Origin: JBOGZD01 sp050697155
GTDB lineage: Bacteria > Actinomycetota > Thermoleophilia > Solirubrobacterales > 70-9
Assembly: GCA_050697155.1 (NCBI GenBank)
Contig: JBOGZD010000016.1
Location: 1 to 33,874 of the forward strand
Length of the DNA: 33,874 nt
Direction: 5' to 3'
Made by a program: the position numbers and the translations under genes. The notes under the pieces are model-generated. The model was not told where the DNA came from. It did not search any database and saw only the letters and a program-made list of their open reading frames with translations. Positions 14,635 through 22,898 of this stretch are shown piece after piece (position 1 is the stretch's first letter; each line of letters opens with the position of its first letter).

Positions 14635-15606
14635 ATGGGCGCGAGCGCCAAGCCACCCGCGGTCAGCGTCGTCGTCGCCACCCGCGACCGCGAGCGGCGC
14701 CTGGCGGCGCTGCTGCGCTCGCTCGCCGACCAGACCCTGGACGAGTCCCAGTACGAGGTGGTCGTCGTCGACGACGCCTCGCGCGACGGCGCGGCGGCCC
14801 TGCTGCGCAGCGAGGCTGACGCGGCCGGCTACGAGCTGCGGCCGGTGATGCTGCCCACCTCCGGCGGCCCGGCGCGCGCGCGCAACATCGGCTGGCGTGC
14901 GGCGCGGGCGCCGCTGGTCGCGTTCACCGACGACGACTGCGAGGCCGACCCGCGCTGGCTCGAGCGGTGCCTGCGTGCCGCCGAGCGCAGCCCGGGCGCG
15001 ATCGTCCAGGGTCGGACCGCGCCGAACCCGGCCGAGCTCGACCGGATCGGGCCCTTCAGCCACACCCGCGACGTCGACGGCTCCGGTCCGTGGTGGTTCG
15101 AGACCTGCAACATCGTCTACCCCCGCGAGCTGCTCGAGCGGCTCGACGGCTTCGACGAGGGCTTCCCCGAGGCGCTCGGCGAGGACACCGACCTCGGCTG
15201 GCGGGCCCTGGCCGCTGGTGCGGAGCGGGCGCTCGCCCCGGAGGCGCTCGTCTATCACGCGGTCGAGGACCTGGGCCCTGTGGGGCACCTGCGAATGGCG
15301 CTGCGCGGCGCCGACGGGGTGCTGATCTTCCGCCGCCATCCAGAGCTGCGCGCGGGGGCGCTTCGGGGCGGGGTGCTGCGCAACCCGGCCCACGGGCGGC
15401 TGCTGCTCGCGGCCGCCGGCCTGGCCCTGTCGCGGCGCTGGGCGCCGGCGGCGCTGCTCGCGGCGCCGTACGCGAAGCAGCTCGCCTGGCGCTGCCGCCG
15501 GGTCGGCGCCAGCCCGGCGCTCTCGCCCTACTACGTCCTTTACGACCTGCTCACCATGTACACCACCGCCCGCGGCGACCTCCGCCACCGGGTGCTCGTG
15601 ATCTGA
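14635..15606 (+). CDS. Family 2 glycosyltransferase
   Basis: A 323-residue GT-A fold transferase. Seen: VSVVVATRDRERRLAALLRS near residues 10-29, EVVVVDDASRDG, GGPARARNIGWRAARAPLV, then the metal-binding AFTDDDCEADPRWLE near 100-114, and NIVYPRELLERLDGFDEGFP followed by GEDTDLGWRALAAG, the acceptor-side motif with the catalytic ED. The C-terminal third has two weakly hydrophobic helices (LLLAAAGLALS, PAALLAAPYAKQL) that may bind the membrane. It starts 7 nt after the uvrC stop, so it is probably co-transcribed with uvrC, and it ends flush against a convergent glycosyltransferase gene. Donor and acceptor are unknown. Confidence 0.87.
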   Translation: MGASAKPPAVSVVVATRDRERRLAALLRSLADQTLDESQYEVVVVDDASRDGAAALLRSEADAAGYELRPVMLPTSGGPARARNIGWRAARAPLVAFTDDDCEADPRWLERCLRAAERSPGAIVQGRTAPNPAELDRIGPFSHTRDVDGSGPWWFETCNIVYPRELLERLDGFDEGFPEALGEDTDLGWRALAAGAERALAPEALVYHAVEDLGPVGHLRMALRGADGVLIFRRHPELRAGALRGGVLRNPAHGRLLLAAAGLALSRRWAPAALLAAPYAKQLAWRCRRVGASPALSPYYVLYDLLTMYTTARGDLRHRVLVI

Positions 15607-16479
15607 TCAGTCGGCGCGCCGTTCGCGCGGTCCTCCGGTGAGCTGACCCAACCCGAGGGCACCGAACCAGAGTGCGTCGACGAGCTTGAACCGGGCCTGC
15701 TCGAACCGACCCCTCGCGGTCCAAGCCACGGCGCCGGCAAGCGACCATGCGATCAGACGCAGGAGCGGCAGGCGCTGGACCGTTGGACCGTGCATCCGGC
15801 GCAGCCGGCGCTGATCGCTCCCGTAGCTGATCGCTTGGTCGACGAGCCCGGCGAGAGTCTCCCGGTCGCGGTGGCGGACGATGACGTCGGCCCGGTAGAC
15901 GAGCTCCCAGCCGCTGTCCTGGGCCCGCCAGCACAGGTCGAGATCACCGCCCCCGCCGATGCGGAACCCCCCGAGGTCGTCGAAGGCCGAGCGTCTGACG
16001 AGCAGGTTGGCGGTGATCCCGGCCGGATGTGGACCGCTGGAGAGGTGATGGCGGACCCAGCTCCCGCGCCGCGACCGCGACCAGCGGGCGACGAGCGCAT
16101 CCTGGTGGGGCATCCCCTCGATCTCCCCGGCAACGATGGCGCACCTCGGCCCTGGCACCTCGGCGAAGTAGCGGTCGAGCAGGTCCTCCGGCGGTGCGCA
16201 ATCGGCGTCGATGAACAGGAGCCACTCGGCGCTCGCCGTCCGGGCACCGAGGTTGCGCGCGTGCGACGCCGAGCGGCGGTCGGCGGCGGCGACCACCCTC
16301 GCCCGTTCGTTCGCCAGCGGCGCGACGATCCCGCCGGGGGTGTTGTCGGCGACGATCAGCTCGTCCCCGGACCGGGTTCGCAGCCTCAGCAGCCTCCCGA
16401 GCATCGCGCGCGCCTCGTCTTCGCCGCCGAGGAAGGGGACGACGACGCTGACCGGATCCCTGGGCAGCGGCTTCGCCAT
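15607..16479 (-). CDS. Family 2 glycosyltransferase, paralogue B of a tandem pair
   Basis: A 290-residue GT2 protein, clearly a duplicate of the gene just upstream: both read PISVVVPFLG or PVSVVVPFLG at the start, DELI(V/L)ADNTP, SASHARNLGA/SASYARNVGA, EWLLFIDAD as the metal-binding DxD site, GPRC.IVAGEIEG, GPHP.GITANLLVRRS.FDDLGGF, and the same GGGGDLDLCWRAQD or GGGEDIDLCWRAQD acceptor motif. Here the usual ED of that last motif is GD, which may alter activity. It starts 4 nt after the end of its paralogue, so the two are one operon. Its end touches the convergent GT2 gene with no gap. Substrates are unknown. Confidence 0.85.
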   Translation of the reverse strand: MAKPLPRDPVSVVVPFLGGEDEARAMLGRLLRLRTRSGDELIVADNTPGGIVAPLANERARVVAAADRRSASHARNLGARTASAEWLLFIDADCAPPEDLLDRYFAEVPGPRCAIVAGEIEGMPHQDALVARWSRSRRGSWVRHHLSSGPHPAGITANLLVRRSAFDDLGGFRIGGGGDLDLCWRAQDSGWELVYRADVIVRHRDRETLAGLVDQAISYGSDQRRLRRMHGPTVQRLPLLRLIAWSLAGAVAWTARGRFEQARFKLVDALWFGALGLGQLTGGPRERRAD

Positions 16480-16483
16480 CGCG

Positions 16484-17365
16484 TCATCCCGGCCGGCGAG
16501 CGTACGGCCCGCCGGTCAGCTGGCCCCACCAGAGCAGCATGTCCCAGATGGCGTCGATGAGCTTGAACCGGGCGCGCTCGAACTGGCCTCTGGCGCTCCA
16601 CACGAGAGCCGCGCCGAGTGACCGGAAGAGCGGGCGCAGCAACGGCGCCCGCCCGACCGACGGGCCGTGGAGCTCGCGGAGCCGGCGGACGTCTGCTCCG
16701 TACCTGATCGCCTGCCGTGCGAGCTCGCTCATCCTCTCGCGGTCCCGGTGGCGGACGACGACGTCCGGCCGGTACTCGAGCTCCCAGCCCCGGTCCTGGG
16801 CACGCCAGCAGAGGTCGATGTCTTCGCCGCCTCCGATCTGGAATCCGCCCAGGTCGTCGAAGGTCGAGCGCCTGACGAGCAGGTTCGCCGTGATCCCGGA
16901 TGGGTGGGGGCCCCATTCTCCCTGCTGTCGCACCCACTGGCGCCGGCGTGACCGAGCCCAGCGGGCCAGCACGGCATCCTGGTCGGGGAGGCCCTCGATC
17001 TCGCCGGCGACGATCCCGCAGCGCGGCCCGGGCGCGTCGGCGAGGTAACGGTCGAGAAGGTCGGCTGGCGGCACCGAATCTGCGTCGATGAACAGCAGCC
17101 ACTCAGTGCCGGCGGCGCCGGCACCGACGTTGCGGGCGTACGAGGCGGAGCGACGCTCGCCCGCGGGCGCCACGATCACCTCGCCCCGCACGACCTCGTC
17201 GACGACTCCGTCGGGAGTGTTGTCGGCAAGGATCAGCTCGTCGCCCGGGCGCGTACGCAGCCCGACCAGCAGCTCGAGCGTCGCCCTCGCCTCGGCTGCG
17301 TCGCCGAGGAAGGGGACCACGACGCTGATCGGTTCTCTCGAGCTGCCGGCCACCGCGGCCGTCAT
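16484..17365 (-). CDS. Family 2 glycosyltransferase, paralogue A of a tandem pair
   Basis: A 293-residue GT2 protein with the nucleotide-sugar fold intact: SVVVPFLGDAAEARATLELL at the start, LILADNTPDGVV, RRSASYARNVGAGAAGTEWL, the DxD site LLFIDADSVPP near residue 98, and the catalytic-side motif GGGEDIDLCWRAQDRGWELE near residues 185-204. The C-terminus (SARGQFERARFKLIDAIWDM) is amphipathic and likely membrane-associated. I used the ATG at 17365, since a longer in-frame extension would overlap rapZ across the strand. It is divergent from rapZ with 11 bp between start codons, and is followed by its paralogue 4 nt downstream. Confidence 0.86.
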   Translation of the reverse strand: MTAAVAGSSREPISVVVPFLGDAAEARATLELLVGLRTRPGDELILADNTPDGVVDEVVRGEVIVAPAGERRSASYARNVGAGAAGTEWLLFIDADSVPPADLLDRYLADAPGPRCGIVAGEIEGLPDQDAVLARWARSRRRQWVRQQGEWGPHPSGITANLLVRRSTFDDLGGFQIGGGEDIDLCWRAQDRGWELEYRPDVVVRHRDRERMSELARQAIRYGADVRRLRELHGPSVGRAPLLRPLFRSLGAALVWSARGQFERARFKLIDAIWDMLLWWGQLTGGPYARRPG

Positions 17366-17376
17366 CCTGTCACGCG

Positions 17377-18276
17377 ATGAACCGCACCACGGGCGACGGA
17401 GCTGGGACAAGGGGGGTCGACCTGATCGTGATCACCGGATACTCGGGCGCCGGCAAGTCGGAGGCGATCGCTGCGTTCGAGGACTCGGGCTACTTTTGCG
17501 TCGACAACCTGCCGCCGCGGATGATCGCCTCGCTTGGAGAGCTGTTCCGGCACGAGGGCAGCGGCGTGCGCCGCGCCGCGGTGGTCACCGACGTGCGCGG
17601 CGGCGAGTACTTCGCCGAACTGGTCGCCGTCCTCGGCGAGCTCGAGGAGGGCGGCCTCGACCCGACCGTGCTCTTCCTCGAGGCCGACGACGAGACGCTG
17701 GTCGACCGGTTCAAGGAGACGCGGCGGCGCCACCCGCTCGCTCCCGATGGGCGGATCGTCGACGGGATCCGCGCCGAGCGCGAGGTGCTGGGCCAGCTGC
17801 GCGAGCGCGCCGACGTGGTCATGGACACGAGCGGGCTCACAGGAGCGATGCTGCGCCGGAGGATCGCCAGCGATCTGCTGGGCCCGCGTTCGACCGCGAA
17901 GCTGGCGCTGACGATCCTCACCTTCGGGTTCAAGAACGGCCCCCCGCGCGACGCCGACCTCGTATTCGACGTCCGCTTCCTGCCCAACCCGCATTACCGC
18001 GAGGACCTGCGTCCGCTGACCGGGCGCGACCCGCAGGTGGTCGAGCACGTCGAGGCGGGCGAGCTCGCCCGCGAGTACTACGAGCGCCTGCTGCCGCTGC
18101 TCGACTTCCTGCTTCCCGCCTACCTCGCCGAGGGTAAGACCCACCTGACGATCGCGATCGGCTGCACCGGCGGCCGCCACCGCTCGATCACGATCGCCGA
18201 CCGCATCGCCCAGCACCTCGCCAGCCGCGACGACGTCTCGCTGCGCGTCGTCCACCGCGACGTCGAGCTGGGCTAG
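17377..18276 (+). CDS. rapZ: RapZ-family P-loop nucleotide-binding protein (YvcJ-like)
   Basis: A 299-residue RapZ/YvcJ protein. In Escherichia coli RapZ is an RNA-binding adaptor controlling glucosamine-6-phosphate synthesis; in Gram-positives YvcJ is a nucleotide-hydrolysing protein of less clear role, so the actinobacterial function is inferred only. Seen: Walker A VITGYSGAGKSEAI near residues 18-31, CVDNLPPRMI, VVTDVRGGEYF, FLEADDETLVDRFKETRRRHP, FGFKNGPPRDADLVFDVRFL and the C-terminal signature IGCTGGRHRSITIADRI. Length is normal (about 285-300). In most actinobacteria it sits between uvrC and yvcK-whiA-gap; here yvcK and whiA do not follow. It abuts the convergent methyltransferase gene with no gap. 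Confidence 0.93.
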   Translation: MNRTTGDGAGTRGVDLIVITGYSGAGKSEAIAAFEDSGYFCVDNLPPRMIASLGELFRHEGSGVRRAAVVTDVRGGEYFAELVAVLGELEEGGLDPTVLFLEADDETLVDRFKETRRRHPLAPDGRIVDGIRAEREVLGQLRERADVVMDTSGLTGAMLRRRIASDLLGPRSTAKLALTILTFGFKNGPPRDADLVFDVRFLPNPHYREDLRPLTGRDPQVVEHVEAGELAREYYERLLPLLDFLLPAYLAEGKTHLTIAIGCTGGRHRSITIADRIAQHLASRDDVSLRVVHRDVELG

Positions 18277-19155
18277 TCAATCCTTCGTGCCGCCCAGCCG
18301 GCGCCTGAGGTGGAACGCCCGGTAGTCGACGATGTGAATCACCCGATCGACGGCGACCCTCGCCGCGCTGCGGTCGAGGCCGAGGAGCAGCGGCGGCCGC
18401 TCGGCGCCCGGATCGAGCGGCGGTGGGCCTCCCGCGCGGCGGACGAAGGTGCCGCAGAGGCCGAACCTGCCGAGGAAGTCGCACTCCGAAGCGAGCCAGG
18501 AATCGCCGGCCGCCTCCGGAACGCGGTGGCGGAAGTAGGGGTCCTCAGCCGTATACCCCTCGTAGTCGTGCAAAACGACGATCGACCCGTTCGGGACCAG
18601 CGGCTCGATCGCGGTCAGGTCCCTCATCACCCCGCGATAGCTGTGGTCACCGTCGACGAACACCAGGCCCGGTCTCAACTCCGGCATCCGCGAGAGCACA
18701 GTGTCGGCGGTGCCGCGGGCGAGCGTGACGCGGTGCGCCAGCCCGGCCGCGGCCAGCCCGCTTGCCGTGTGTTCGAGCGCTGTCGCGTCGATGTCGAGGC
18801 TGATCACCCTCGCCGGGTTGCTGGCGGTCTCCAGCGCCATCGCCATGGTGGCGGCGGCGCGCCCGCGGAAAGTGCCGATCTCGACCACGTCCCCGGGCGA
18901 GAACCACGCGAGCTCGTAGAGCTTCTGCGAGTCCTCCGGATAGCCGAGGCCCTCCAGCCCCTTCGTTCGCTCGAGGATCTCCTCGTGCTCACTGCCGAGC
19001 AGCTCGCGATCGTCCCCGCTGGGCGGCTCCCAGGTGCGCGCGTACCACTGGTCGTGCTTATCGCCGCGCACGAGCAGCGCGGGCCGCGAGCCGTCCGGGA
19101 TCCACGCCGGCGCCGTCGAGCGCTCGACCGCGGAGCTCTCGTCCGCCTGCGTCAC
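18277..19155 (-). CDS. Class I SAM-dependent methyltransferase (Methyltransf_24-like)
   Basis: A 292-residue protein with a Rossmann-type SAM-binding core: SPGDVVEIGTFRGRAAATMAM near residues 87-107 is motif I, VISLDIDATALEHTASGL gives the acidic residue that binds the ribose, and RPGLVFVDGDHSYRGVMRDL near 160-179 is the motif often seen in cephalosporin-hydroxylase-like and sugar or small-molecule methyltransferases. VVLHDYEGY follows. The N-terminal 60 residues are not recognisable. Its GTG start at 19155 overlaps the stop of the secreted hydrolase gene upstream (GTGA), which implies a two-gene operon. The acceptor is unknown; sugar methylation is plausible given the neighbourhood. Confidence 0.82.
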   Translation of the reverse strand: MTQADESSAVERSTAPAWIPDGSRPALLVRGDKHDQWYARTWEPPSGDDRELLGSEHEEILERTKGLEGLGYPEDSQKLYELAWFSPGDVVEIGTFRGRAAATMAMALETASNPARVISLDIDATALEHTASGLAAAGLAHRVTLARGTADTVLSRMPELRPGLVFVDGDHSYRGVMRDLTAIEPLVPNGSIVVLHDYEGYTAEDPYFRHRVPEAAGDSWLASECDFLGRFGLCGTFVRRAGGPPPLDPGAERPPLLLGLDRSAARVAVDRVIHIVDYRAFHLRRRLGGTKD

Positions 19156-20675
19156 CGGCAGCGGCCGACCAGGCGGCGGTGCTTGACCCGGCGTTTGCGC
19201 TCCTTCGCCGGCGAGTCCGTGCTCAGCGCGCGGCGCTCCAGCCGACGCAGCCGCTGGTGGCGGCAGTCGCCGACGCAGCGCTTCCGCAGGCGGTCGTAGG
19301 CACGGGCAAGTCGGCGGCGTTCAGCGCCTGAGGCATCGCGCATCCGCTCGCGCAGGAAGATCATCCGCACGCTGCACTCGGTCGTGGTCAGCCTGCCCCC
19401 CTTCGTCACCCGGCCCCGGTCGAGCGGGTGATAGTCGCGCTCGTCGCGAATCGCGTCGCCGTCCTGGTCGGGCTTTCGCATCCCCCGACAGGCCGTGATC
19501 GTGCGTCGCGGCGGCTCGGCCTCGAGCCGGCCGCGAATCAGGGCGACCCCGCGGGCGTAGCGCCGGGCCGACGGGTACAGGGCGGCGCTGAACGGATTCG
19601 CGATCCCGAACCAGTCCTCGACGTCGTCCGGGTCGGACTCGTCGCTGACCCAGGTATGGGCGAGGACCGCCCCGAGGTTGCAGTTGGTACGCGACAGGGT
19701 CCGGGTCAGCGCCTCGTAGCCAGCCGCGCGCTCGGCCTCGGTGACCGGGGCGCGGCCGTTGGTGCCGCTGGTGGTCCAGCCCTGCTCGGCGACCACCACC
19801 GGCGTCGCGTCGGGGATCCCGCCCGCCCGCAGGATGTCGCGGAAGTCGGAGACCCGCCGCGCCTGGGCGTCGGCGCCGGTCCGCGAGTCGACGATCACCG
19901 CGACCGCGCTCGCCGCCCGGGCGAGGTCCGGTTGCGCCGCGGTCGCCCGGCGCAGGAACTCGGCGGGGTCGATGTTGTTCGCGGTCCCGGCGCGGGCGAA
20001 GCCGAGCCCGCCGACCAGCACCGCCGCCCGCGGGTCGACACCGCGGATCGCCGCCGCGGCCGCGACGAACATCTCCGCGTAGCGCTCGGGCTCAGGGCGC
20101 GGACACCAACCGCCGTTGAGGTTGGCCTCGTTCCAGATCTCGTAGCTCGTCACCGGTCGCGTCCGCGCCTCGGGCTGCCCGCGCCAGAAGCTGCCGCCGC
20201 GCCCGTAGCGGCGCGCGACCGCCCGCACGAGCTCGACGTAGGGGGCGAGGGCGGCGGGCCGCCGGCTCGAGGCGTGACCGCACTCCAGCTCCCCCGCCAG
20301 CCCGGTCTCGCTGGTCGCCCATCCCGGCGACTGGACAATCGTCGGCTCGACCGTGATCCCGCGTCGCGCCGCAGCACCGAGTACCGCGTCGTAGCGCTCG
20401 AACCGGTAGCCCGACCCGGACGCCGCAGGCTCGGGCTCGAGCACCGCCCAGGAGAAGTTGACCCGCATCCGCTCGATCCCGGCCCCGGCGATCGCGTCGA
20501 GCTGGCGCTCGCGCACCGGCCGCTCGACCAGCTCGACGAGCTGGAAGTTGACCCCGAAGTAGTCGGCGGGAACCCGCACGCTCGCGGCCTCGGCCGCGGC
20601 CGTCGGCAGCGTGCCGGCGAGGACCAGGAGGGCGACGCCAAGGGCGCGTCGTGCTGCGAGCGGGGCCGGGCGCAA
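19152..20675 (-). CDS. Secreted clan GH-A glycoside hydrolase with a basic Cys-containing tail
   Basis: About 507 residues. An Arg-rich start and hydrophobic run (LGVALLVLAGTLPTAAAEA) form a signal peptide. The catalytic barrel shows RMRVNFSWAVLEPEP, VEPTIVQSPGW, the acid/base Glu in SYEIWNEANLNGGW (about residue 183) and a nucleophile-type Glu in VVVAEQGWTT (about 297), as in clan A (GH5/GH39-like) hydrolases. After residue 400 is a calcium-binding-like repeat DQDGDAIRDERDYHPLD and a strongly basic tail with several Cys. The substrate is unknown, perhaps surface or environmental polysaccharide. Start: TTG 20675, 7 nt after TACGTT; TTG 20684 is possible. It is co-transcribed with the methyltransferase downstream. 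Confidence 0.8.
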   Translation of the reverse strand: MRPAPLAARRALGVALLVLAGTLPTAAAEAASVRVPADYFGVNFQLVELVERPVRERQLDAIAGAGIERMRVNFSWAVLEPEPAASGSGYRFERYDAVLGAAARRGITVEPTIVQSPGWATSETGLAGELECGHASSRRPAALAPYVELVRAVARRYGRGGSFWRGQPEARTRPVTSYEIWNEANLNGGWCPRPEPERYAEMFVAAAAAIRGVDPRAAVLVGGLGFARAGTANNIDPAEFLRRATAAQPDLARAASAVAVIVDSRTGADAQARRVSDFRDILRAGGIPDATPVVVAEQGWTTSGTNGRAPVTEAERAAGYEALTRTLSRTNCNLGAVLAHTWVSDESDPDDVEDWFGIANPFSAALYPSARRYARGVALIRGRLEAEPPRRTITACRGMRKPDQDGDAIRDERDYHPLDRGRVTKGGRLTTTECSVRMIFLRERMRDASGAERRRLARAYDRLRKRCVGDCRHQRLRRLERRALSTDSPAKERKRRVKHRRLVGRCR

Positions 20676-20682
20676 GACGGGC

Positions 20683-20688
20683 AACGTA
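20683..20688 (-). promoter_or_regulatory. -10 element (TACGTT, minus strand) for the secreted hydrolase gene
   Basis: On the minus strand GCTACGTT is followed by 7 nt and then TTG at 20675, the leaderless arrangement. This spacing is the reason for choosing TTG 20675 over TTG 20684, which would fall on the hexamer. Confidence 0.4.
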
Positions 20689-20743
20689 GCCGCTGCTCGC
20701 CGACACTGTCAAACGGGCAACCGGGCGCGGACCAGGGCCTCCA

Positions 20744-20749
20744 TACAAT
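20744..20749 (+). promoter_or_regulatory. -10 element (TACAAT) before the ABC exporter operon
   Basis: CCATACAAT is the closest match to a classic sigma-70 -10 box in the window. It ends 9 nt before the ATG at 20759, and no Shine-Dalgarno intervenes. Confidence 0.5.
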
Positions 20750-20758
20750 CGCGCCCGC

Positions 20759-21697
20759 ATGCAGACGAACGGCGAAGCGGTGATCGAGGTCCGCGGGCTG
20801 CGCAAGTCCTACGGCGAGCTCGAGGCGGTCCGGGGGATCGAGCTGGAGGTCCACGCCGGCGAGGTGTTCGCCTTCCTGGGCCCGAACGGCGCCGGCAAGA
20901 CGACCACGGTCGAGATCCTCGAGGGCTACCGGCCGCGCAGCGCCGGCGAGGTCAGCGTGCTCGGGCTCGACCCCGCGGCCGCGACCCGCGCCTGGCGCGA
21001 GCGGATCGGGATCGTGCTCCAGGAGTGTCGGATGCAGCCGGAGCTCACCGTGCACGAAACGCTCGAGCTCTACGCCGGCTACTACCGAGCGCCGCGCGCG
21101 GTGGCGGAGACGATCGGGCTTGTCGGCCTCGAGCAGAAGGCGGACGATCGCGTCGCCCACCTCTCGGGCGGCCAGCAGCGGCGCCTCGACGTCGGGGTGG
21201 CGCTGATCGGCGACCCGGACCTGCTCTTCCTGGACGAGCCGACCACCGGGTTCGACCCGTCGGCGCGCCGGCAGGCGTGGGGGATGATCGCCAGCCTGCG
21301 CCAGCTCGGCAAGACCGTCTTCCTCACTACCCACTACATGGACGAGGCGCAACGGCTCGCCGACCGGGCGGCGATCATCGCCGGCGGCCGGATCGTCGCC
21401 GAGGGCGCACCCGAGAAGCTCGGCGACCGGGAGAGCCAGCCGACCGAGGTCAGCTTCCGCCTCCCCTCCAGGGTCGAGGGGAGGGAGCCGCCGCTGGACG
21501 GCGCCGTCGCCGGGCCCGACGGGACCTGGACGGTGACCAGCGATGCCCCGGTGGAGCTGCTTCACCGCCTCACCGGCTGGGCGCTGGACCGCGGGATCGA
21601 GCTCGAGCGCCTCGAGGTCCGGCGCCCGAGCCTCGAGGACGTCTACCTCGAGCTCACCGGCGCGGATCGGGTCGATGAGCCGGAGGGGTCGAGATGA
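20759..21697 (+). CDS. ABC-2 transporter ATP-binding protein (DrrA/CcmA-like)
   Basis: A 312-residue nucleotide-binding subunit of an ABC-2 type exporter. Seen: Walker A FLGPNGAGKTTTVEILEGY near residues 39-57, Q-loop QECRMQPELTVHETL, the ABC signature LSGGQQRRLDVGVAL near 137-151, Walker B DLLFLDEPTTGFDP, and the switch His in TVFLTTHYMDEAQRLADR. The C-terminal 90 residues have the extra domain typical of DrrA-like proteins. The permease begins within its stop codon (ATGA), so they form one exporter. Such pairs export drugs, lipids or polysaccharide precursors; the cargo is not evident. Confidence 0.94.
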   Translation: MQTNGEAVIEVRGLRKSYGELEAVRGIELEVHAGEVFAFLGPNGAGKTTTVEILEGYRPRSAGEVSVLGLDPAAATRAWRERIGIVLQECRMQPELTVHETLELYAGYYRAPRAVAETIGLVGLEQKADDRVAHLSGGQQRRLDVGVALIGDPDLLFLDEPTTGFDPSARRQAWGMIASLRQLGKTVFLTTHYMDEAQRLADRAAIIAGGRIVAEGAPEKLGDRESQPTEVSFRLPSRVEGREPPLDGAVAGPDGTWTVTSDAPVELLHRLTGWALDRGIELERLEVRRPSLEDVYLELTGADRVDEPEGSR

Positions 21698-22467
21698 CCG
21701 TCGCCCAGCTCGCCGCGCACCAGTTCCGCTTCGACCAGAAGACCTTCTGGCGCAACCCGGCGTCGGTGTTCTTCACCGTCGCGCTGCCGCTGATCTTCAT
21801 GGTCATCTTCTCGACCATCTTCGGCGGCGAGGAGATCGAGGAGCTCGGCGGGATCACGACCACGACGTACTACGTGCCGGCGATCATCACCCTCGCCGTG
21901 ATCTCGGCCACCATGCAGAGCCTGGCGATCTCGCTGACCGTCGACCGGGAGACCGGGGTGCTCAAGCGCGGGCGGGGCACGCCGCTGCCGAACTGGGCCT
22001 TCTTCGCCGGCCGGATCGGCAATGCGCTCGTGATCTCCGTGCTGATGCTGATCGTGGTCAGCGCAGTCGGGCGGATCGCCTACGACGTCCCCGTGCCCTG
22101 GGAGCGGCTGCCGGCGGTGCTCGTCACCCTCGCGGTGGGAGCCGCGGCGTTCTGCTCCCTCGGCGTCGCCCTCACCGCCGCGATCCCGTCCGAGGATGCC
22201 GCCGCCCCGATCACCAACGTCGCGGTGCTGCCGCTCTACTTCCTCTCGGGGGTCTTCATCCCGGAGACCGAGATCCCCGACGGCGTGCTCAGCGTCGCCG
22301 ACGCTTTCCCGATCCGCCACTTCTTCGAGGCCTTCTTCACCGCCTTCGACCCGAACACCGTCGGCGCCGGGTTCGAGTGGGGTCACCTGGCGATCGTCGG
22401 CGTCTGGGGGCTGGCCGGGTTCGCGATCGCCGTGCGCGCGTTCCGCTGGGCCCCGCGCCGCCGCTAG
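21694..22467 (+). CDS. ABC-2 type transporter permease
   Basis: A 257-residue membrane subunit partnering the ATPase immediately upstream, with a 4-nt start/stop overlap. Six hydrophobic segments are visible: residues about 24-44 (SVFFTVALPLIFMVIFSTIF), 60-82, 104-126, 134-158, 170-190 and 225-250. The short conserved elements ETGVLKRGRGTPLPNW and PLYFLSGVFIPETEIP belong to the ABC-2 (DrrB-like) family. A GGEEIEELGG loop lies outside. A TGGCC-type stem-loop follows the stop. The cargo is unknown. Confidence 0.92.
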   Translation: MTVAQLAAHQFRFDQKTFWRNPASVFFTVALPLIFMVIFSTIFGGEEIEELGGITTTTYYVPAIITLAVISATMQSLAISLTVDRETGVLKRGRGTPLPNWAFFAGRIGNALVISVLMLIVVSAVGRIAYDVPVPWERLPAVLVTLAVGAAAFCSLGVALTAAIPSEDAAAPITNVAVLPLYFLSGVFIPETEIPDGVLSVADAFPIRHFFEAFFTAFDPNTVGAGFEWGHLAIVGVWGLAGFAIAVRAFRWAPRRR

Positions 22468-22479
22468 ACGTCCGGCGCC

Positions 22480-22497
22480 ACTGGCTGGATGGCCAGT
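22480..22497 (+). terminator. Stem-loop after the ABC exporter operon
   Basis: ACTGGC pairs with GCCAGT across a 6-nt loop, 12 nt after the permease stop and 10 nt before the next promoter hexamer. No T-tract follows, so a terminator role is inferred from position only. Confidence 0.35.
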
Positions 22498-22507
22498 CGC
22501 AAGCGGG

Positions 22508-22513
22508 TAGGTT
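22508..22513 (+). promoter_or_regulatory. -10 element (TAGGTT) before the VOC gene
   Basis: GGGTAGGTT ends 6 nt before the GTG at 22520 with no Shine-Dalgarno, a close copy of the GGGTAGCCT context before the MaoC gene. Confidence 0.45.
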
Positions 22514-22519
22514 GCAACC

Positions 22520-22879
22520 GTGATCCATCACGTCAGCGTCGACGTCGCCGAGCTCGAGCGCAGCGGGCGGTTCTACGACGCGGTGCTCGGGCCGCTCGGC
22601 TGGCGGCGCCACGTCGAGACCCCCGAGCAGATCGCCTGGGGGATCGTGCGCCCGGTCTTCTACGCCTATCGGCGGCCGTCGCCGGGCGGCGACGGACACG
22701 TCTGCTTCGCGGCGAGCGGGATCTCGGCGGTGAAGGCGGCCTGGGAGGGTGGTGTGGGCGCCGGCGGCAGCGACGAAGGGGCGCCCGGGCCGCGGCCCGA
22801 GTACGGTGCGAACTACTACTCGGCCTACATGCGCGACCCCGACGGGCACCGCGTCGAGGTTGCGGTCGGCACCAACTGA
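22520..22879 (+). CDS. VOC-superfamily (glyoxalase/bleomycin resistance-like) protein
   Basis: A 119-residue single-module VOC protein with the paired beta-alpha-beta-beta-beta fold. Seen: IHHVSVDVAELERSGRFYDA at the start, supplying a metal-ligand His; VLGPLGWRRHVETPEQ; and the terminal ligand region YMRDPDGHRVEVAVG with a conserved Glu. These proteins bind divalent metal and act on many small molecules, from methylglyoxal adducts to antibiotics; the substrate cannot be predicted. GTG start at 22520, 6 nt after a TAGGTT hexamer. It ends 19 nt before gap, so read-through into the glycolytic operon is possible. Confidence 0.85.
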   Translation: MIHHVSVDVAELERSGRFYDAVLGPLGWRRHVETPEQIAWGIVRPVFYAYRRPSPGGDGHVCFAASGISAVKAAWEGGVGAGGSDEGAPGPRPEYGANYYSAYMRDPDGHRVEVAVGTN

Positions 22880-22898
22880 GACATCGGAGGATCGAAAC

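Noticed and set aside
17434..17444. The sequence ACCGGATACTC inside rapZ matches the right end of the mobile-like element.
   Set aside because: It encodes the conserved TGYS of the Walker A loop in rapZ and has no matching inverted partner or direct repeat. It is a chance match.
19152..20675. Naming the two secreted hydrolases as specific GH families.
   Set aside because: Only clan A features (NE(A/P) and a later Glu) can be read by eye; GH5, GH39, GH51-like and others share these.
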